Origin: Runella rosea
Lineage (GTDB): Bacteria; Bacteroidota; Bacteroidia; Cytophagales; Spirosomataceae
DNA: 64,000 nucleotides
Reading direction: 5' to 3'
Assembly: GCF_003325355.1 (NCBI RefSeq)
Contig: NZ_CP030850.1
Location: 1,674,001 to 1,738,000 of the forward strand
Part shown: positions 33,910 to 41,483 of the stretch, piece after piece
How the letters are laid out: every line of letters begins with the position of its first letter
Numbering within the stretch: the stretch's first letter is position 1
Position numbers and translations under genes: made by a program
Notes under the pieces: model-generated
Database searches by the model: none
The model's input: only the letters and a program-made list of their open reading frames with translations
Told to the model about the DNA's origin: nothing

Positions 33910-34059
33910 ATGGGCGTGACCAAACTTTTGCGCAAAGCAAAGCGCAACGTAATGATTCCACAAAACAAAGAGGCTCTTATTAAGCACCGCACGTGGAAAC
34001 CAGAAATTAAGAAAATTGACATCGAGGCAATCAAGGCAGAGTTTGCCGCCAAAGCCTAG
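33910..34059 (+). CDS. 49-residue lysine-rich conserved protein
   Basis: An ATG ORF with its own promoter box encodes MGVTKLLRKAKRNV and then a Lys-rich helix ending in IEAIKAEFAAKA. I recall small proteins with this start in many Bacteroidota, all uncharacterised. The basic composition suggests binding to RNA, ribosomes or DNA (inference). Its stop overlaps the end of the convergent membrane-protein gene by 4 bp. Confidence 0.7.
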   Translation: MGVTKLLRKAKRNVMIPQNKEALIKHRTWKPEIKKIDIEAIKAEFAAKA

Positions 34060-34412
34060 CCAATTTTGCCGCCTTGAGCGGCATTTTTCTTTTTAAGGGC
34101 AGTTTCAAAATCCTTTTGCATTTTTTTCAATTTCCGACGAACTTCCTGACGGTATTGGTATTGTACGCGGAAAATAACGGCTTGGCCAAACAGTGAAATA
34201 CCCGCATTGATGACGATTAAACTATACGTTCCCATCAAAAACCATTGTCGGAAAGGAGCGTTGGTATGTTTTAAATGCCCTGCCTCACTAAATACACACA
34301 GTCCGTACCCAATCACGACCAAACTTGTCGGGGCCAATAATAGCCACTTTGTTCGGGAGTTCATGCGTTTTACCAATTTTTGGCCGGGTGGTTTTGATGT
34401 TTTCGGAATCAT
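34056..34412 (-). CDS. Two-helix membrane protein with coiled-coil tail
   Basis: This 118-residue protein has two transmembrane segments (about 24-42 and 61-81). The cytoplasmic tail is strongly charged (RRKLKKMQKDFETALKKKN) and predicted to be a coiled coil. No family is recognised. It is convergent with the 49-residue gene and divergent from the methyltransferase gene at 34504. Confidence 0.65.
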   Translation of the reverse strand: MIPKTSKPPGQKLVKRMNSRTKWLLLAPTSLVVIGYGLCVFSEAGHLKHTNAPFRQWFLMGTYSLIVINAGISLFGQAVIFRVQYQYRQEVRRKLKKMQKDFETALKKKNAAQGGKIG

Positions 34413-34503
34413 CTTTGTGGTAGGTGTCTTTAAGTTTTGCTTTTAACCCGAAAAGTAAAAACTTTGCAGGACTTGTTGAATAAAAATCTCATAAAATTCT
34501 CGA

Positions 34504-35268
34504 ATGAAAGACATCATCAGTTGGGTGTTACGGCACGTACCGCGCAAATATTTACAATTAGTCAGTCATTTTGGCGTCAAAGTACTGTCGGTTTTTTACC
34601 GTGGTAAGGGAGTCGAATGCAGCGTATGCGGCAGTGAATTCAGAAAATTTCTACCTTACGGTCGTTCAGGAAGAGACAATGCTCTGTGTCCCAACTGTTT
34701 ATCACTGGAACGCCACCGATTGATGTATTTGTACCTACAGCGCAAAACGCCGTTTTTCAAAGCCAATCTCAAATTGCTCCACGTAGCTCCCGAGTATTGC
34801 TTCATTGACCGCTTCGAGAAGATGAAAAATCTGGATTATATCACCGCCGATATTGAGTCTCCTTTGGCAAAGGTGAAAATGGACATTCACCAGATTCCGT
34901 TTGAAGCCAATACGTTTGATGTCGCCTTTTGTAATCACGTCATGGAACACGTAGACGATGACATCAAAGCCATGTCCGAGCTTCACCGCGTGCTCAAACC
35001 CGGCGGCTGGGCTATCATTCAATCACCGCAAGATTGGTCAAGGGCCGATACGTTTGAAGATCCGACCATTACCGACCCCAAAGAGCGCGAAAAACACTAT
35101 TGGCAAGACGACCACCTTCGTCTTTTTGGGCGTGATTATGGTAAACGTCTCGAAAAGGCTGGTTTTAAAGTAACCGAAGACCGCTTCGTCATGAACGAAC
35201 TCACCCCTGAAGAAGTAAAGCGCTTTGCGTTGCCAGCCAACGAAGTAATTTATTTCTGCCAAAAATAA
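34504..35268 (+). CDS. Class I SAM methyltransferase with zinc ribbon
   Basis: Protein of 254 residues. An N-terminal four-cysteine zinc-ribbon-like element (Cys39, Cys42, Cys62, Cys65) precedes a methyltransferase domain of the Methyltransf_11 type: LLHVAPEYCFIDRF (a variant motif I), ADIESPLAKVKMDIHQIPF, and FDVAFCNHVMEHVDDD with the post-motif. SAM methylation of an unknown acceptor is expected. The combination with a zinc ribbon recurs in Bacteroidota, often near cell-surface glycan genes. It is monocistronic and followed by a strong hairpin. Confidence 0.8.
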   Translation: MKDIISWVLRHVPRKYLQLVSHFGVKVLSVFYRGKGVECSVCGSEFRKFLPYGRSGRDNALCPNCLSLERHRLMYLYLQRKTPFFKANLKLLHVAPEYCFIDRFEKMKNLDYITADIESPLAKVKMDIHQIPFEANTFDVAFCNHVMEHVDDDIKAMSELHRVLKPGGWAIIQSPQDWSRADTFEDPTITDPKEREKHYWQDDHLRLFGRDYGKRLEKAGFKVTEDRFVMNELTPEEVKRFALPANEVIYFCQK

Positions 35269-35302
35269 TGGCATTATTGATTTAGACTGACATAAATGTA
35301 AA

Positions 35303-35332
35303 AGTTCCACCGAGAATCTTCTCGGTGGAACT
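35303..35332. terminator. Terminator hairpin after the methyltransferase gene
   Basis: The arms 35303-35316 and 35319-35332 (GTTCCACCGAGAA type) are fully complementary, with the central bases forming the loop. It lies 35 bp after the stop. From there to 35430 no gene was seen. Confidence 0.8.
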
Positions 35333-35430
35333 ATGTACTACAATTCTTAATCTAAACGAAATGGTGCTTTCTTGTGCTCCCCACACCATCAGCGAGGGTT
35401 TTCATAAGGCTTACCCTTATAAAGCATGTT

Positions 35431-35835
35431 TTATCTACTTAAACTATCTGCCTGCACATTTGTTTTTTTCGCTTTACGAGCTACCCTTTCGTCCACTTGC
35501 GCAGGTTTAGCCTGGCTCTTGTAGTGATTAGGTAATACGAGCGGATTTTGGGGTTCGAGTCCAATCGTTGGCACACTCATGACCACCGTTGCCTCCTGCG
35601 CAAAATTGGTTTTGCCCTGACGCTTATAATTATGGGCTGATTGGACGTTATTTTTTAACTCAAGCGGCATGACACGCTCATTTGACGAAACGACCAACGA
35701 TGATGCACTTTCTGGCGCTTTCTGCGAAACTGGACGCTTGTAATTATGAGGCGAATTAATGGATGAGTTTTGCGCCAATACAGATGACGAACCTAACAAA
35801 ATTAAAACGATAAATGATTGAATGAACGATTTCAT
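35431..35835 (-). CDS. Secreted protein with three NYK-type repeats
   Basis: This 134-residue protein has a signal peptide cleaved near VLAQ (residue 22). The mature part has three spaced copies of a short motif: HNYKRP at 30-35, HNYKRQ at 68-73 and NHYKSQ at 103-108, about 35-38 residues apart in otherwise low-complexity polar sequence. The tail is basic. No enzyme motif is present. The promoter carries a four-unit TTAG array (35908-35951) shared with two other genes near the OmpR-type two-component system, so it is probably a regulated envelope or stress product. Confidence 0.7.
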   Translation of the reverse strand: MKSFIQSFIVLILLGSSSVLAQNSSINSPHNYKRPVSQKAPESASSLVVSSNERVMPLELKNNVQSAHNYKRQGKTNFAQEATVVMSVPTIGLEPQNPLVLPNHYKSQAKPAQVDERVARKAKKTNVQADSLSR

Positions 35836-35888
35836 GATAATTATTATGTTTTGGAATACTTAGCTAATGTTGTTGTCTTTTGACACTA

Positions 35889-35951
35889 CAAAAGTACGGC
35901 GCTGGTCTTAGAGGGATATTAGGCCAAGATTAGAATTGCCTTAGAAATCCG
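35889..35951 (-). promoter_or_regulatory. Promoter with 4 x 11-bp TTAG array (site a)
   Basis: The minus strand has TACTTTTG (35896-35889). After exactly 11 nt come four direct repeats whose plus-strand starts are TTAG at 35908, 35919, 35930 and 35941, an 11-bp period. Direct repeats at one helical turn occupying the -33 region are what OmpR/PhoB-type activators bind. Sites b (38162) and c (38545) have the same geometry. Confidence 0.75.
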
Positions 35952-36011
35952 AGTCTTCCTTACTTTTGAAGCCCAGATATTACTTTCTGCACTTAATAAA
36001 AAGCGATTCAG

Positions 36012-36668
36012 TCAAAATTTAATTTTGAGCCCTGGGCCAGATACTTGGTTTACGGGTACATCAATGGGTATATTATTTTGATTTAGCTCTAGATACTCCA
36101 ATTTTTTTAGCCCTTTAATTTCAATGGGAATATTCCGCAACTGATTATTTGCCAAATACAACTGTTCTAGTTGGCTTAACTTTCTAATGTTTCGGGGTAG
36201 TTTTTGAATACCGTCGTTCTCTAAGTGAAGAATTTTTAGCCTTGGAAGCTTACGTAACACATTGATATTTTTAGGCAAATCAAGGTTCTTGTCGTTGTCG
36301 AGGTATAGCTCTTCCAAATTTTGCAGTTGGGAAAACTCCGATGGCAACTCCCTAAACGTATTCCCTCCAAGATCCAATACCCTCAAATTTTGCAGCTTAA
36401 AAATTTCGGAGGGGACCCCGTTCAACTTGTCATTACGTAAGCTCAAGTAGCGCAAATTAATGAACTTAGGTAATTCGCGTTTGATATCAGTGATATCCTG
36501 ATTACTCAAATTAAGACGATATACTCTTTCAGGGGCTTTCAAGGCTTCCTCCCATTGGTTGTACTCTTTGTCAATCAGTAGAAATTCTGACGACTGGGCC
36601 ACGGCCCTGTTGTGTACATCAACCGTTAAGAAAACGGTCAAACTGTACAGTAGAACTTGAATTTTCAT
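36012..36668 (-). CDS. Secreted leucine-rich-repeat protein
   Basis: The ATG at 36668 gives a signal peptide ending near AVAQS and a protein of 218 residues. About seven leucine-rich repeats of 23 residues follow (LxxLxLxxNxLxxLP type), for example LRYLSLRNDKLNGVP, LRVLDLGGNTFRELP and LEQLYLANNQLRNIP. This makes a curved binding solenoid. The ligand is unknown. The upstream in-frame start at 36797 would remove the signal peptide and overlap the neighbour's upstream region, so it is not used. It lies downstream of the TerB-like gene. Confidence 0.85.
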   Translation of the reverse strand: MKIQVLLYSLTVFLTVDVHNRAVAQSSEFLLIDKEYNQWEEALKAPERVYRLNLSNQDITDIKRELPKFINLRYLSLRNDKLNGVPSEIFKLQNLRVLDLGGNTFRELPSEFSQLQNLEELYLDNDKNLDLPKNINVLRKLPRLKILHLENDGIQKLPRNIRKLSQLEQLYLANNQLRNIPIEIKGLKKLEYLELNQNNIPIDVPVNQVSGPGLKIKF

Positions 36669-36808
36669 TTTTGGTTGGTTAAGTGCATTTATTGAACCCT
36701 TCTGGGCAAAAAATGAAGGTAAAAACCACAAAACTTCCGCCTTCTCAGTAGCATTTTGGCCAGATCCACAATAACAAATATTCTCCCTTCCTGGCAACGG
36801 GCTTTTTT

Positions 36809-37168
36809 TCAGACCTTGCGAATATCGCGTCTGAACCGGCGAATAAATTCTGTTTCTTTTCCCGACACCCTCTCATCAGCTTGTGCTATATCGGTCATTA
36901 GCTTAATAAAATATTCGCGAGTAGAATCATCCAGGTCTTTGCTGTGCGACGCAAAGCAGCGCATGGCAAAATTGTAGGCTTCTTCTACAGGTGTCTGATA
37001 ATGTTCCCGCAATTGAAAGGATTGCATCGCCAACTCTCCGTGCGGTTCTTCAATCAGTACATTGCGGGCTTTTATGGATTCGAGTTCATGCAACTGTCCA
37101 TCTACCTTAATGAGCGCATAGACGGCGCTGCCTAAACCAATATATAAATTAGGGATGAAGGTTTTCAT
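36809..37168 (-). CDS. TerB-like all-helical protein
   Basis: Protein of 119 residues with the TerB pattern: an N-terminal helix with ALIKVDGQLHELE, a middle block, and a C-terminal helix with DIAQADERVSGKETEFIRRF. Paired acidic metal-binding-like motifs (DGxL.E and AD.xVS..E) occur in TerB/DjlA-type domains. These domains are associated with envelope stress and metal or tellurite resistance, but the precise activity is not known. It precedes the LRR gene on the same strand. Confidence 0.65.
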   Translation of the reverse strand: MKTFIPNLYIGLGSAVYALIKVDGQLHELESIKARNVLIEEPHGELAMQSFQLREHYQTPVEEAYNFAMRCFASHSKDLDDSTREYFIKLMTDIAQADERVSGKETEFIRRFRRDIRKV

Positions 37169-37278
37169 GGTATTTTAGCGGTTAAAGTGTGTTTAAAATT
37201 TACTTTTTGGGAACTTTAAGACAAAAAAAGACAGGACAAACCAATTATTTATCCTGTCTAACGTCACTACAGCCATTA

Positions 37279-38076
37279 CTACTCTACCTTATCTGGAGAG
37301 ATCAAAAGAGGGGCACCGCCACCAGTAATGATCACTTTACTGTTTGAGGAGGCCGCCAGTTTATTGAATGCTTCAATCGACTTAAATTGAATGAGCATCG
37401 GCGTCAGTCCTTCATTTATTATTTTCTGGGCATCTCTAACTCCCGTAGCTTCGATGATTCGGCGCTGGGCTTCTTGGCGTTCTTTGTCTAGCACAAACTG
37501 CATACGCTGTGAATCCTGCTCTGCTTCCAGTTTTTCTTCAATTGCTTTGGTCAATCCTGATGGTAAAACGATACTTTTCAGCAATACGGACTCAACAATA
37601 AATCCACGGTCTTTGAGTTGAGACATCATTTGCTCTCGAATCGAATTCTCGATTGCAGTGCGTTGACCGGTATGCATATCTTTGGCAAAATAGCGCGCCG
37701 ATACATCGGCCACTGCCGAACGAAAAACGGGAAGTATCACGACTTGATCATAGTTCTTACCCAAATTTTCGATTATCTGTGGGGCCTGACCGCCCACCAC
37801 TCGATATAAAATAGACACATCTGACTGCACCGTAAGACCTTCTTTGGAAGGCAAAGGCAATCGTACTTCGATATTTGTGGTTCGGGTAGGCATTTTTATG
37901 ATGCGAGTCACAAACGGGTTAAACACTTTTACGCCTTCTCTGAGTGGCTCAGGTCTGATTTTTCCGAGGGTTCGTTTTACGCCTACTTCGCCCTGACGCA
38001 CAACAGTACAACTACTCAAAAAAAGGATTACAGCTAAAAAGGCCAAAGGATTCATTACACGTTTCATGGTTGTCAT
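37279..38076 (-). CDS. SPFH/prohibitin-family lipoprotein-like protein
   Basis: This 265-residue protein has an N-terminal hydrophobic segment ending in the lipobox-like FLSSC (Cys23). The SPFH/Band 7 domain starts at QGEVGVKRTLGK, and a charged coiled coil follows (about 160-215). The C-terminal SNSKVIITGGGAPLLI resembles the tail of the paralogue at 15292. If lipidated, it would face the periplasm, which would be unusual for SPFH scaffolds. The promoter carries TTAG array b (38181-38224). It belongs to the gene group around the OmpR-type two-component system. Confidence 0.85.
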   Translation of the reverse strand: MTTMKRVMNPLAFLAVILFLSSCTVVRQGEVGVKRTLGKIRPEPLREGVKVFNPFVTRIIKMPTRTTNIEVRLPLPSKEGLTVQSDVSILYRVVGGQAPQIIENLGKNYDQVVILPVFRSAVADVSARYFAKDMHTGQRTAIENSIREQMMSQLKDRGFIVESVLLKSIVLPSGLTKAIEEKLEAEQDSQRMQFVLDKERQEAQRRIIEATGVRDAQKIINEGLTPMLIQFKSIEAFNKLAASSNSKVIITGGGAPLLISPDKVE

Positions 38077-38161
38077 AGGTTTAACTGTTAATGAAAAAGG
38101 GAATCAAAACTAAGTCTTCGCCGTTTGTTTTGACGCTGTTAATTGTCTTGTTTTGACAGTA

Positions 38162-38224
38162 CAAAGTTGTTACCTCAATATTAGACGAATGTTATAACCA
38201 AATTAGAAGTACCTTAGAAAACTA
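38162..38224 (-). promoter_or_regulatory. Promoter with 4 x 11-bp TTAG array (site b)
   Basis: The minus strand has CAACTTTG (38169-38162), one mismatch from TAnnTTTG. After exactly 11 nt come four 11-bp units starting at 38181 (TTAG), 38192 (TTAT), 38203 (TTAG) and 38214 (TTAG). The gene controlled is the SPFH lipoprotein at 37279-38076. The array touches the 3' end of the upstream gene. Confidence 0.72.
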
Positions 38225-38521
38225 CTGTTTTGACTTTTGTAACAACTCCAATTGCTTGCGAATCGTGGCGAGCTGCTTATCGGTTTGCAGTTTAGCCGCG
38301 TAGAGCGAGTCATAACGCAGCCGAAGGGCATCGTGCTGCTGCTGGAGGCTTTGGTGCTGTCCACGATAGCGAAAAGCTGTGTCCAAACCGCCAAAAAACA
38401 ACATGGCAAAGGTCAAAAAGACAATCCCCCCCACGAAGGTAGCCGCCCATCGACGACTACGCTTACGCACAGTGGCTTGGGGATTGGGTGTGGAAAAATA
38501 ATCTAGTTTGTAGCGTGTCAT
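38222..38521 (-). CDS. Single-pass membrane protein with coiled coil
   Basis: Protein of 99 residues: a basic cytoplasmic N-terminus (RKRSRRWAAT), one transmembrane helix (about 27-45), and a C-terminal Gln/Leu-rich coiled coil (about 55-97). The topology resembles small divisome or envelope-stress membrane proteins, but no family is recognised. The promoter carries TTAG array c, and the two-component system gene ends 75 bp upstream. Confidence 0.65.
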   Translation of the reverse strand: MTRYKLDYFSTPNPQATVRKRSRRWAATFVGGIVFLTFAMLFFGGLDTAFRYRGQHQSLQQQHDALRLRYDSLYAAKLQTDKQLATIRKQLELLQKSKQ

Positions 38522-38544
38522 GATTTTGCCCTATTTTAAGTGGG

Positions 38545-38607
38545 CAAAACTAATACTGCTACCTTGGAAGAAACTTAGAAGAATATTAGAAAACCATTAG
38601 GATTTTT
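38545..38607 (-). promoter_or_regulatory. Promoter with 4 x 11-bp TTAG array (site c)
   Basis: The minus strand has TAGTTTTG (38552-38545). After exactly 11 nt come units at 38564 (TTGG), 38575, 38586 and 38597 (all TTAG). The last unit covers the stop codon of the histidine kinase gene. It precedes the membrane coiled-coil gene (ATG at 38521), leaving a very short leader. Confidence 0.75.
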
Positions 38608-39961
38608 GAGGAAGCGTAATCACAAAGGTCGTACCGATGCCCGATTCCGATTCTACCGATAGGCTACCATGGTGTAACTTGATGATTCGGGCAGTTAATG
38701 AAAGTCCAATACCATGCCCAGCAATATTGCGTGCGTTTGAACCACGCCGAAACGGTTTAAAGATAAGCGGTAATTCCTCCTTCGGAATGGCTGGCCCATT
38801 GTTATGAAAATGGATTTCAAAAGCCCTCGGCAACTTGTTGAAACGAACCTCCACTGTGTTGTCAGGGGAGAATTTAGCTCCGTTTTCCAACAAGTTGATG
38901 AGCGCAATCTGAAGAAGGGCTTCATTGCCCAACACATTGAAATGAGTAGTGTCTTTAGAAAAATTTGCCAGATTTACTTTAACCGTATACGCTGGGTATG
39001 CTCTGAGCAACTCACTACGAACCTGCCAAAAAATTTCGTCAAGGTACACCTCCGACAATTTAACGGCCGACTCTTCCATGCTGACCTTTGCCAGCGACAA
39101 CAATCCGTTTGAGAGCCGATTCAGCTGGCGAGCGTCGTCGAGCACGGAGCGGAGCGTATCGTGCCATTCCTGCGGGTTATCGTCCATAAGCGCTACCTCA
39201 ATTTGGCCCGTAATGGCCGTAAGCGGGGTTCGGAGCTCGTGCGAAGCATTGGAGACAAACGCCCGCTGCAATTGGAAGGCTTCTTCCAAACGGTCGAGCA
39301 TCCGGTTAAAGCGTTCGGCCAACTGACCGATTTCATCGGGGGTATTTCCTACATCAACCCGCAAATCCAGCCGTGAAGCCGTGATGGCATCTACCCGACC
39401 AATTAGTTTTTTGAGCGGCAATAAAGCGCGGTATGCATAAAACCACCCCACCAAAAAGACAATAAACCCAGAAATAAACCACCCCACCCCCATCACCAAA
39501 AGCAGGTTACTAACTTCGCTGTGACCGTATTTATCAACGGCAGAGGCAAAGACCACAAAGCGGTTATATTCATCTGCAAACAATACACCTACTACCTCTC
39601 TTTTTCCTTCGTCCCAACGAAACTCCTTCTCAAGGCGTACTTGATTCAGGATTGTCTTATCCACTTTTAGATAATCGGTACCGCTTTCATACACGAGTGA
39701 ATCGCGGTAATTGTAGATAATAATTTCTTCTTCGTTGAGAACCGTTAAATGATTCTTATCAAGCCACTTATAAAGTTCTGGACTGAACGTTTCTTTTCCA
39801 AAAAGCAACTCTACGTTGGTATTGGCCTCGGCTTTCAGTTGTTCGTAGAATTGCGCTTTACGGTGCCGCTCTGCGAGCAAATAAATAACAATGCAAAACA
39901 ACAGTAATAAAATCGAAACGACCGCCGTAAAAAGCAGCGTTAATCGGGTACGAATCGTCAT
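38597..39961 (-). CDS. HAMP-type sensor histidine kinase
   Basis: Protein of 454 residues. A first membrane helix (about 8-30) is followed by a periplasmic sensor of about 120 residues, a second helix (about 152-175) and a HAMP linker (about 176-230). The HisKA box is FVSNASHELRTPLTAI with His241. The ATPase domain has LLENGAKFSP (N box), FHNNGPAIPKEE and HGIGLSLTARII (G boxes). It overlaps the response-regulator gene by 4 bp. It resembles CusS-type kinases, but the ligand is not readable. Confidence 0.94.
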   Translation of the reverse strand: MTIRTRLTLLFTAVVSILLLLFCIVIYLLAERHRKAQFYEQLKAEANTNVELLFGKETFSPELYKWLDKNHLTVLNEEEIIIYNYRDSLVYESGTDYLKVDKTILNQVRLEKEFRWDEGKREVVGVLFADEYNRFVVFASAVDKYGHSEVSNLLLVMGVGWFISGFIVFLVGWFYAYRALLPLKKLIGRVDAITASRLDLRVDVGNTPDEIGQLAERFNRMLDRLEEAFQLQRAFVSNASHELRTPLTAITGQIEVALMDDNPQEWHDTLRSVLDDARQLNRLSNGLLSLAKVSMEESAVKLSEVYLDEIFWQVRSELLRAYPAYTVKVNLANFSKDTTHFNVLGNEALLQIALINLLENGAKFSPDNTVEVRFNKLPRAFEIHFHNNGPAIPKEELPLIFKPFRRGSNARNIAGHGIGLSLTARIIKLHHGSLSVESESGIGTTFVITLPQKS

Positions 39962-40647
39962 TTTTCTTTGAGCGTATAACCCATCCCCACTACCGTATGA
40001 ATGAGCTTGTTAGCGGTATCTTTGTCGATTTTTTTTCGCAAATAATTGATATAGACCTCAATAAAATTGGTACCTGTATCAAAATCAATGTCCCATACTT
40101 TTTCGGCAATATCTACTTTTGAAACCACCCTTCCACGGTTCCGCATCAGGTATTCTAGCAAGGCAAACTCCTTAGCAGTCAAGTCAATGGTTTGTCCGCC
40201 CCGTCGGGCCAGTTTTTGGTCCAAATCCAATTCCAAGTCTGCCACCCGCAGCACGTTGGTCTGCTCGATGGTTTTTATAGCTCGTTTTAGCAATGCCTTC
40301 AATCGAGCCACCAGCTCCATAAAATCAAACGGTTTGACCAGATAATCGTCCACTCCTGCATCAAACCCAGCCAGTTTGTCGGCGGTAGTATCCAGCGCCG
40401 TAAGCATCAAAAGCGGGATTTGGGTATTTTTGGTACGGATATAGGCGGCCAATTCTACCCCGTCCATAAGAGGTAAATTTACGTCCAGAATGATGAGATC
40501 AAACGTGCGCTCGTCAAAAAGACGCTGTCCTACTTTCCCATCTTCGGCAATTTCAACCGTAAACCCCTGTCTTTCCAAGCCTTTTTTTATAAATGCAGCG
40601 ACTTTTGTTTCGTCTTCAACTAAAAGTAAATGAGGCACAAATTCCAT
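39958..40647 (-). CDS. OmpR-family response regulator
   Basis: This 229-residue protein has a receiver domain with Asp55 in LIILDVNLPLMDG, the switch threonine in MLTALD, and Lys in YLVKPFD. The C-terminal winged helix (about 130-229) has LTAKEFALLEYLMRNRGRVVSK and FIEVYINYLRKKID as the recognition helix. Family members bind direct repeats about 10-11 bp apart, the geometry of the three TTAG arrays found at the neighbouring promoters. It is the first gene of the two-component operon. Confidence 0.95.
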   Translation of the reverse strand: MEFVPHLLLVEDETKVAAFIKKGLERQGFTVEIAEDGKVGQRLFDERTFDLIILDVNLPLMDGVELAAYIRTKNTQIPLLMLTALDTTADKLAGFDAGVDDYLVKPFDFMELVARLKALLKRAIKTIEQTNVLRVADLELDLDQKLARRGGQTIDLTAKEFALLEYLMRNRGRVVSKVDIAEKVWDIDFDTGTNFIEVYINYLRKKIDKDTANKLIHTVVGMGYTLKEK

Positions 40648-40707
40648 AAACGGTGCGATAAATAAATAAACTTTAAATTGCTGTTAAATCAATGATTTAT
40701 CAATCAT

Positions 40708-41244
40708 TCAGACGGGCATATTGCTTTTGAGTTCTTCCACCTGATTGAGGTGCCGGTCAATGTGAAACCGCAAAAATTCAAAGCGTTGACGAATATCAAT
40801 GGGGCCTGAGATAGGATGACGATGTATCAGAGACTCCAACTCATCGTCATGCAGTTCATGGCCCAAAGCGTTTAGTTCCACTTGAAGACTTTCCAACGAA
40901 GCCGCCCAAAAACCTATCGGTCCCCCCAACCGGGGAGCGGCTATTGCAGGGGCAATTTCTTTAGACTTCCAGGTTTTCGCCACAATTTCTTCAATCGATA
41001 GACCTTTGTGAATCATCTCCCCCTCCCAGATTTTTTTTCCTTCGCGGGCGGCCTGAAGTACTTTCCACATCCCGAGTATGGCGCCGTGTTCGGCCCAATA
41101 CAAATGCTCCGTGTTGTCCACCACATTCCAAACGTCGGGAGAAGGTTTCCATTGAGCCTGCGCTTCAGAAAGTTGCCTAACAGTGTCAAGGTAACGATTG
41201 CGCGCCGCCAATACTTCGCTGATTAGTTTTTTTACCTGATTCAT
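40708..41244 (-). CDS. DinB-like (DUF664-type) four-helix protein
   Basis: Protein of 178 residues predicted as a four-helix bundle of the DinB/YfiT superfamily. It has SEAQAQWKPSPDVWNVVDNTEHLYWAE at residues 22-50 with a histidine, and a C-terminal LRFHIDRHLNQVEEL with the HxxxH pair. The three histidines usually bind a metal. Some family members are thiol transferases with low-molecular-weight thiols. Function here is unknown. It is a single gene upstream of the response regulator with a 60-bp gap, so co-transcription is possible. Confidence 0.8.
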   Translation of the reverse strand: MNQVKKLISEVLAARNRYLDTVRQLSEAQAQWKPSPDVWNVVDNTEHLYWAEHGAILGMWKVLQAAREGKKIWEGEMIHKGLSIEEIVAKTWKSKEIAPAIAAPRLGGPIGFWAASLESLQVELNALGHELHDDELESLIHRHPISGPIDIRQRFEFLRFHIDRHLNQVEELKSNMPV

Positions 41245-41448
41245 GTTGAGGTTCTTTTGTGTGCATTAAAGGTAAAAAAAAGGGTTGAGAAATTGCATTC
41301 TCTCTCGTTTTTATGCCTATTCTATGAATAATTAGCGATTCTTAAACAGGCGTATTTTTCCAAACGATGATTGGGCCACTGAAAAGAAATTTCAAGCCTA
41401 AAGAAGAAAAGGCAAACCTAATAATGTATTCATTTTCGACGGTTTTTG

Positions 41449-41456
41449 TAGCTTTG
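41449..41456 (+). promoter_or_regulatory. Promoter -7 box for the PIG-L gene
   Basis: TAGCTTTG matches TAnnTTTG and lies 27 bp before the ATG at 41484, which supports that start. Nothing else was seen in the 239-bp gap from 41245. Confidence 0.5.
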
Positions 41457-41483
41457 TCAAATCACTTGCAAATTTGCCGAACT

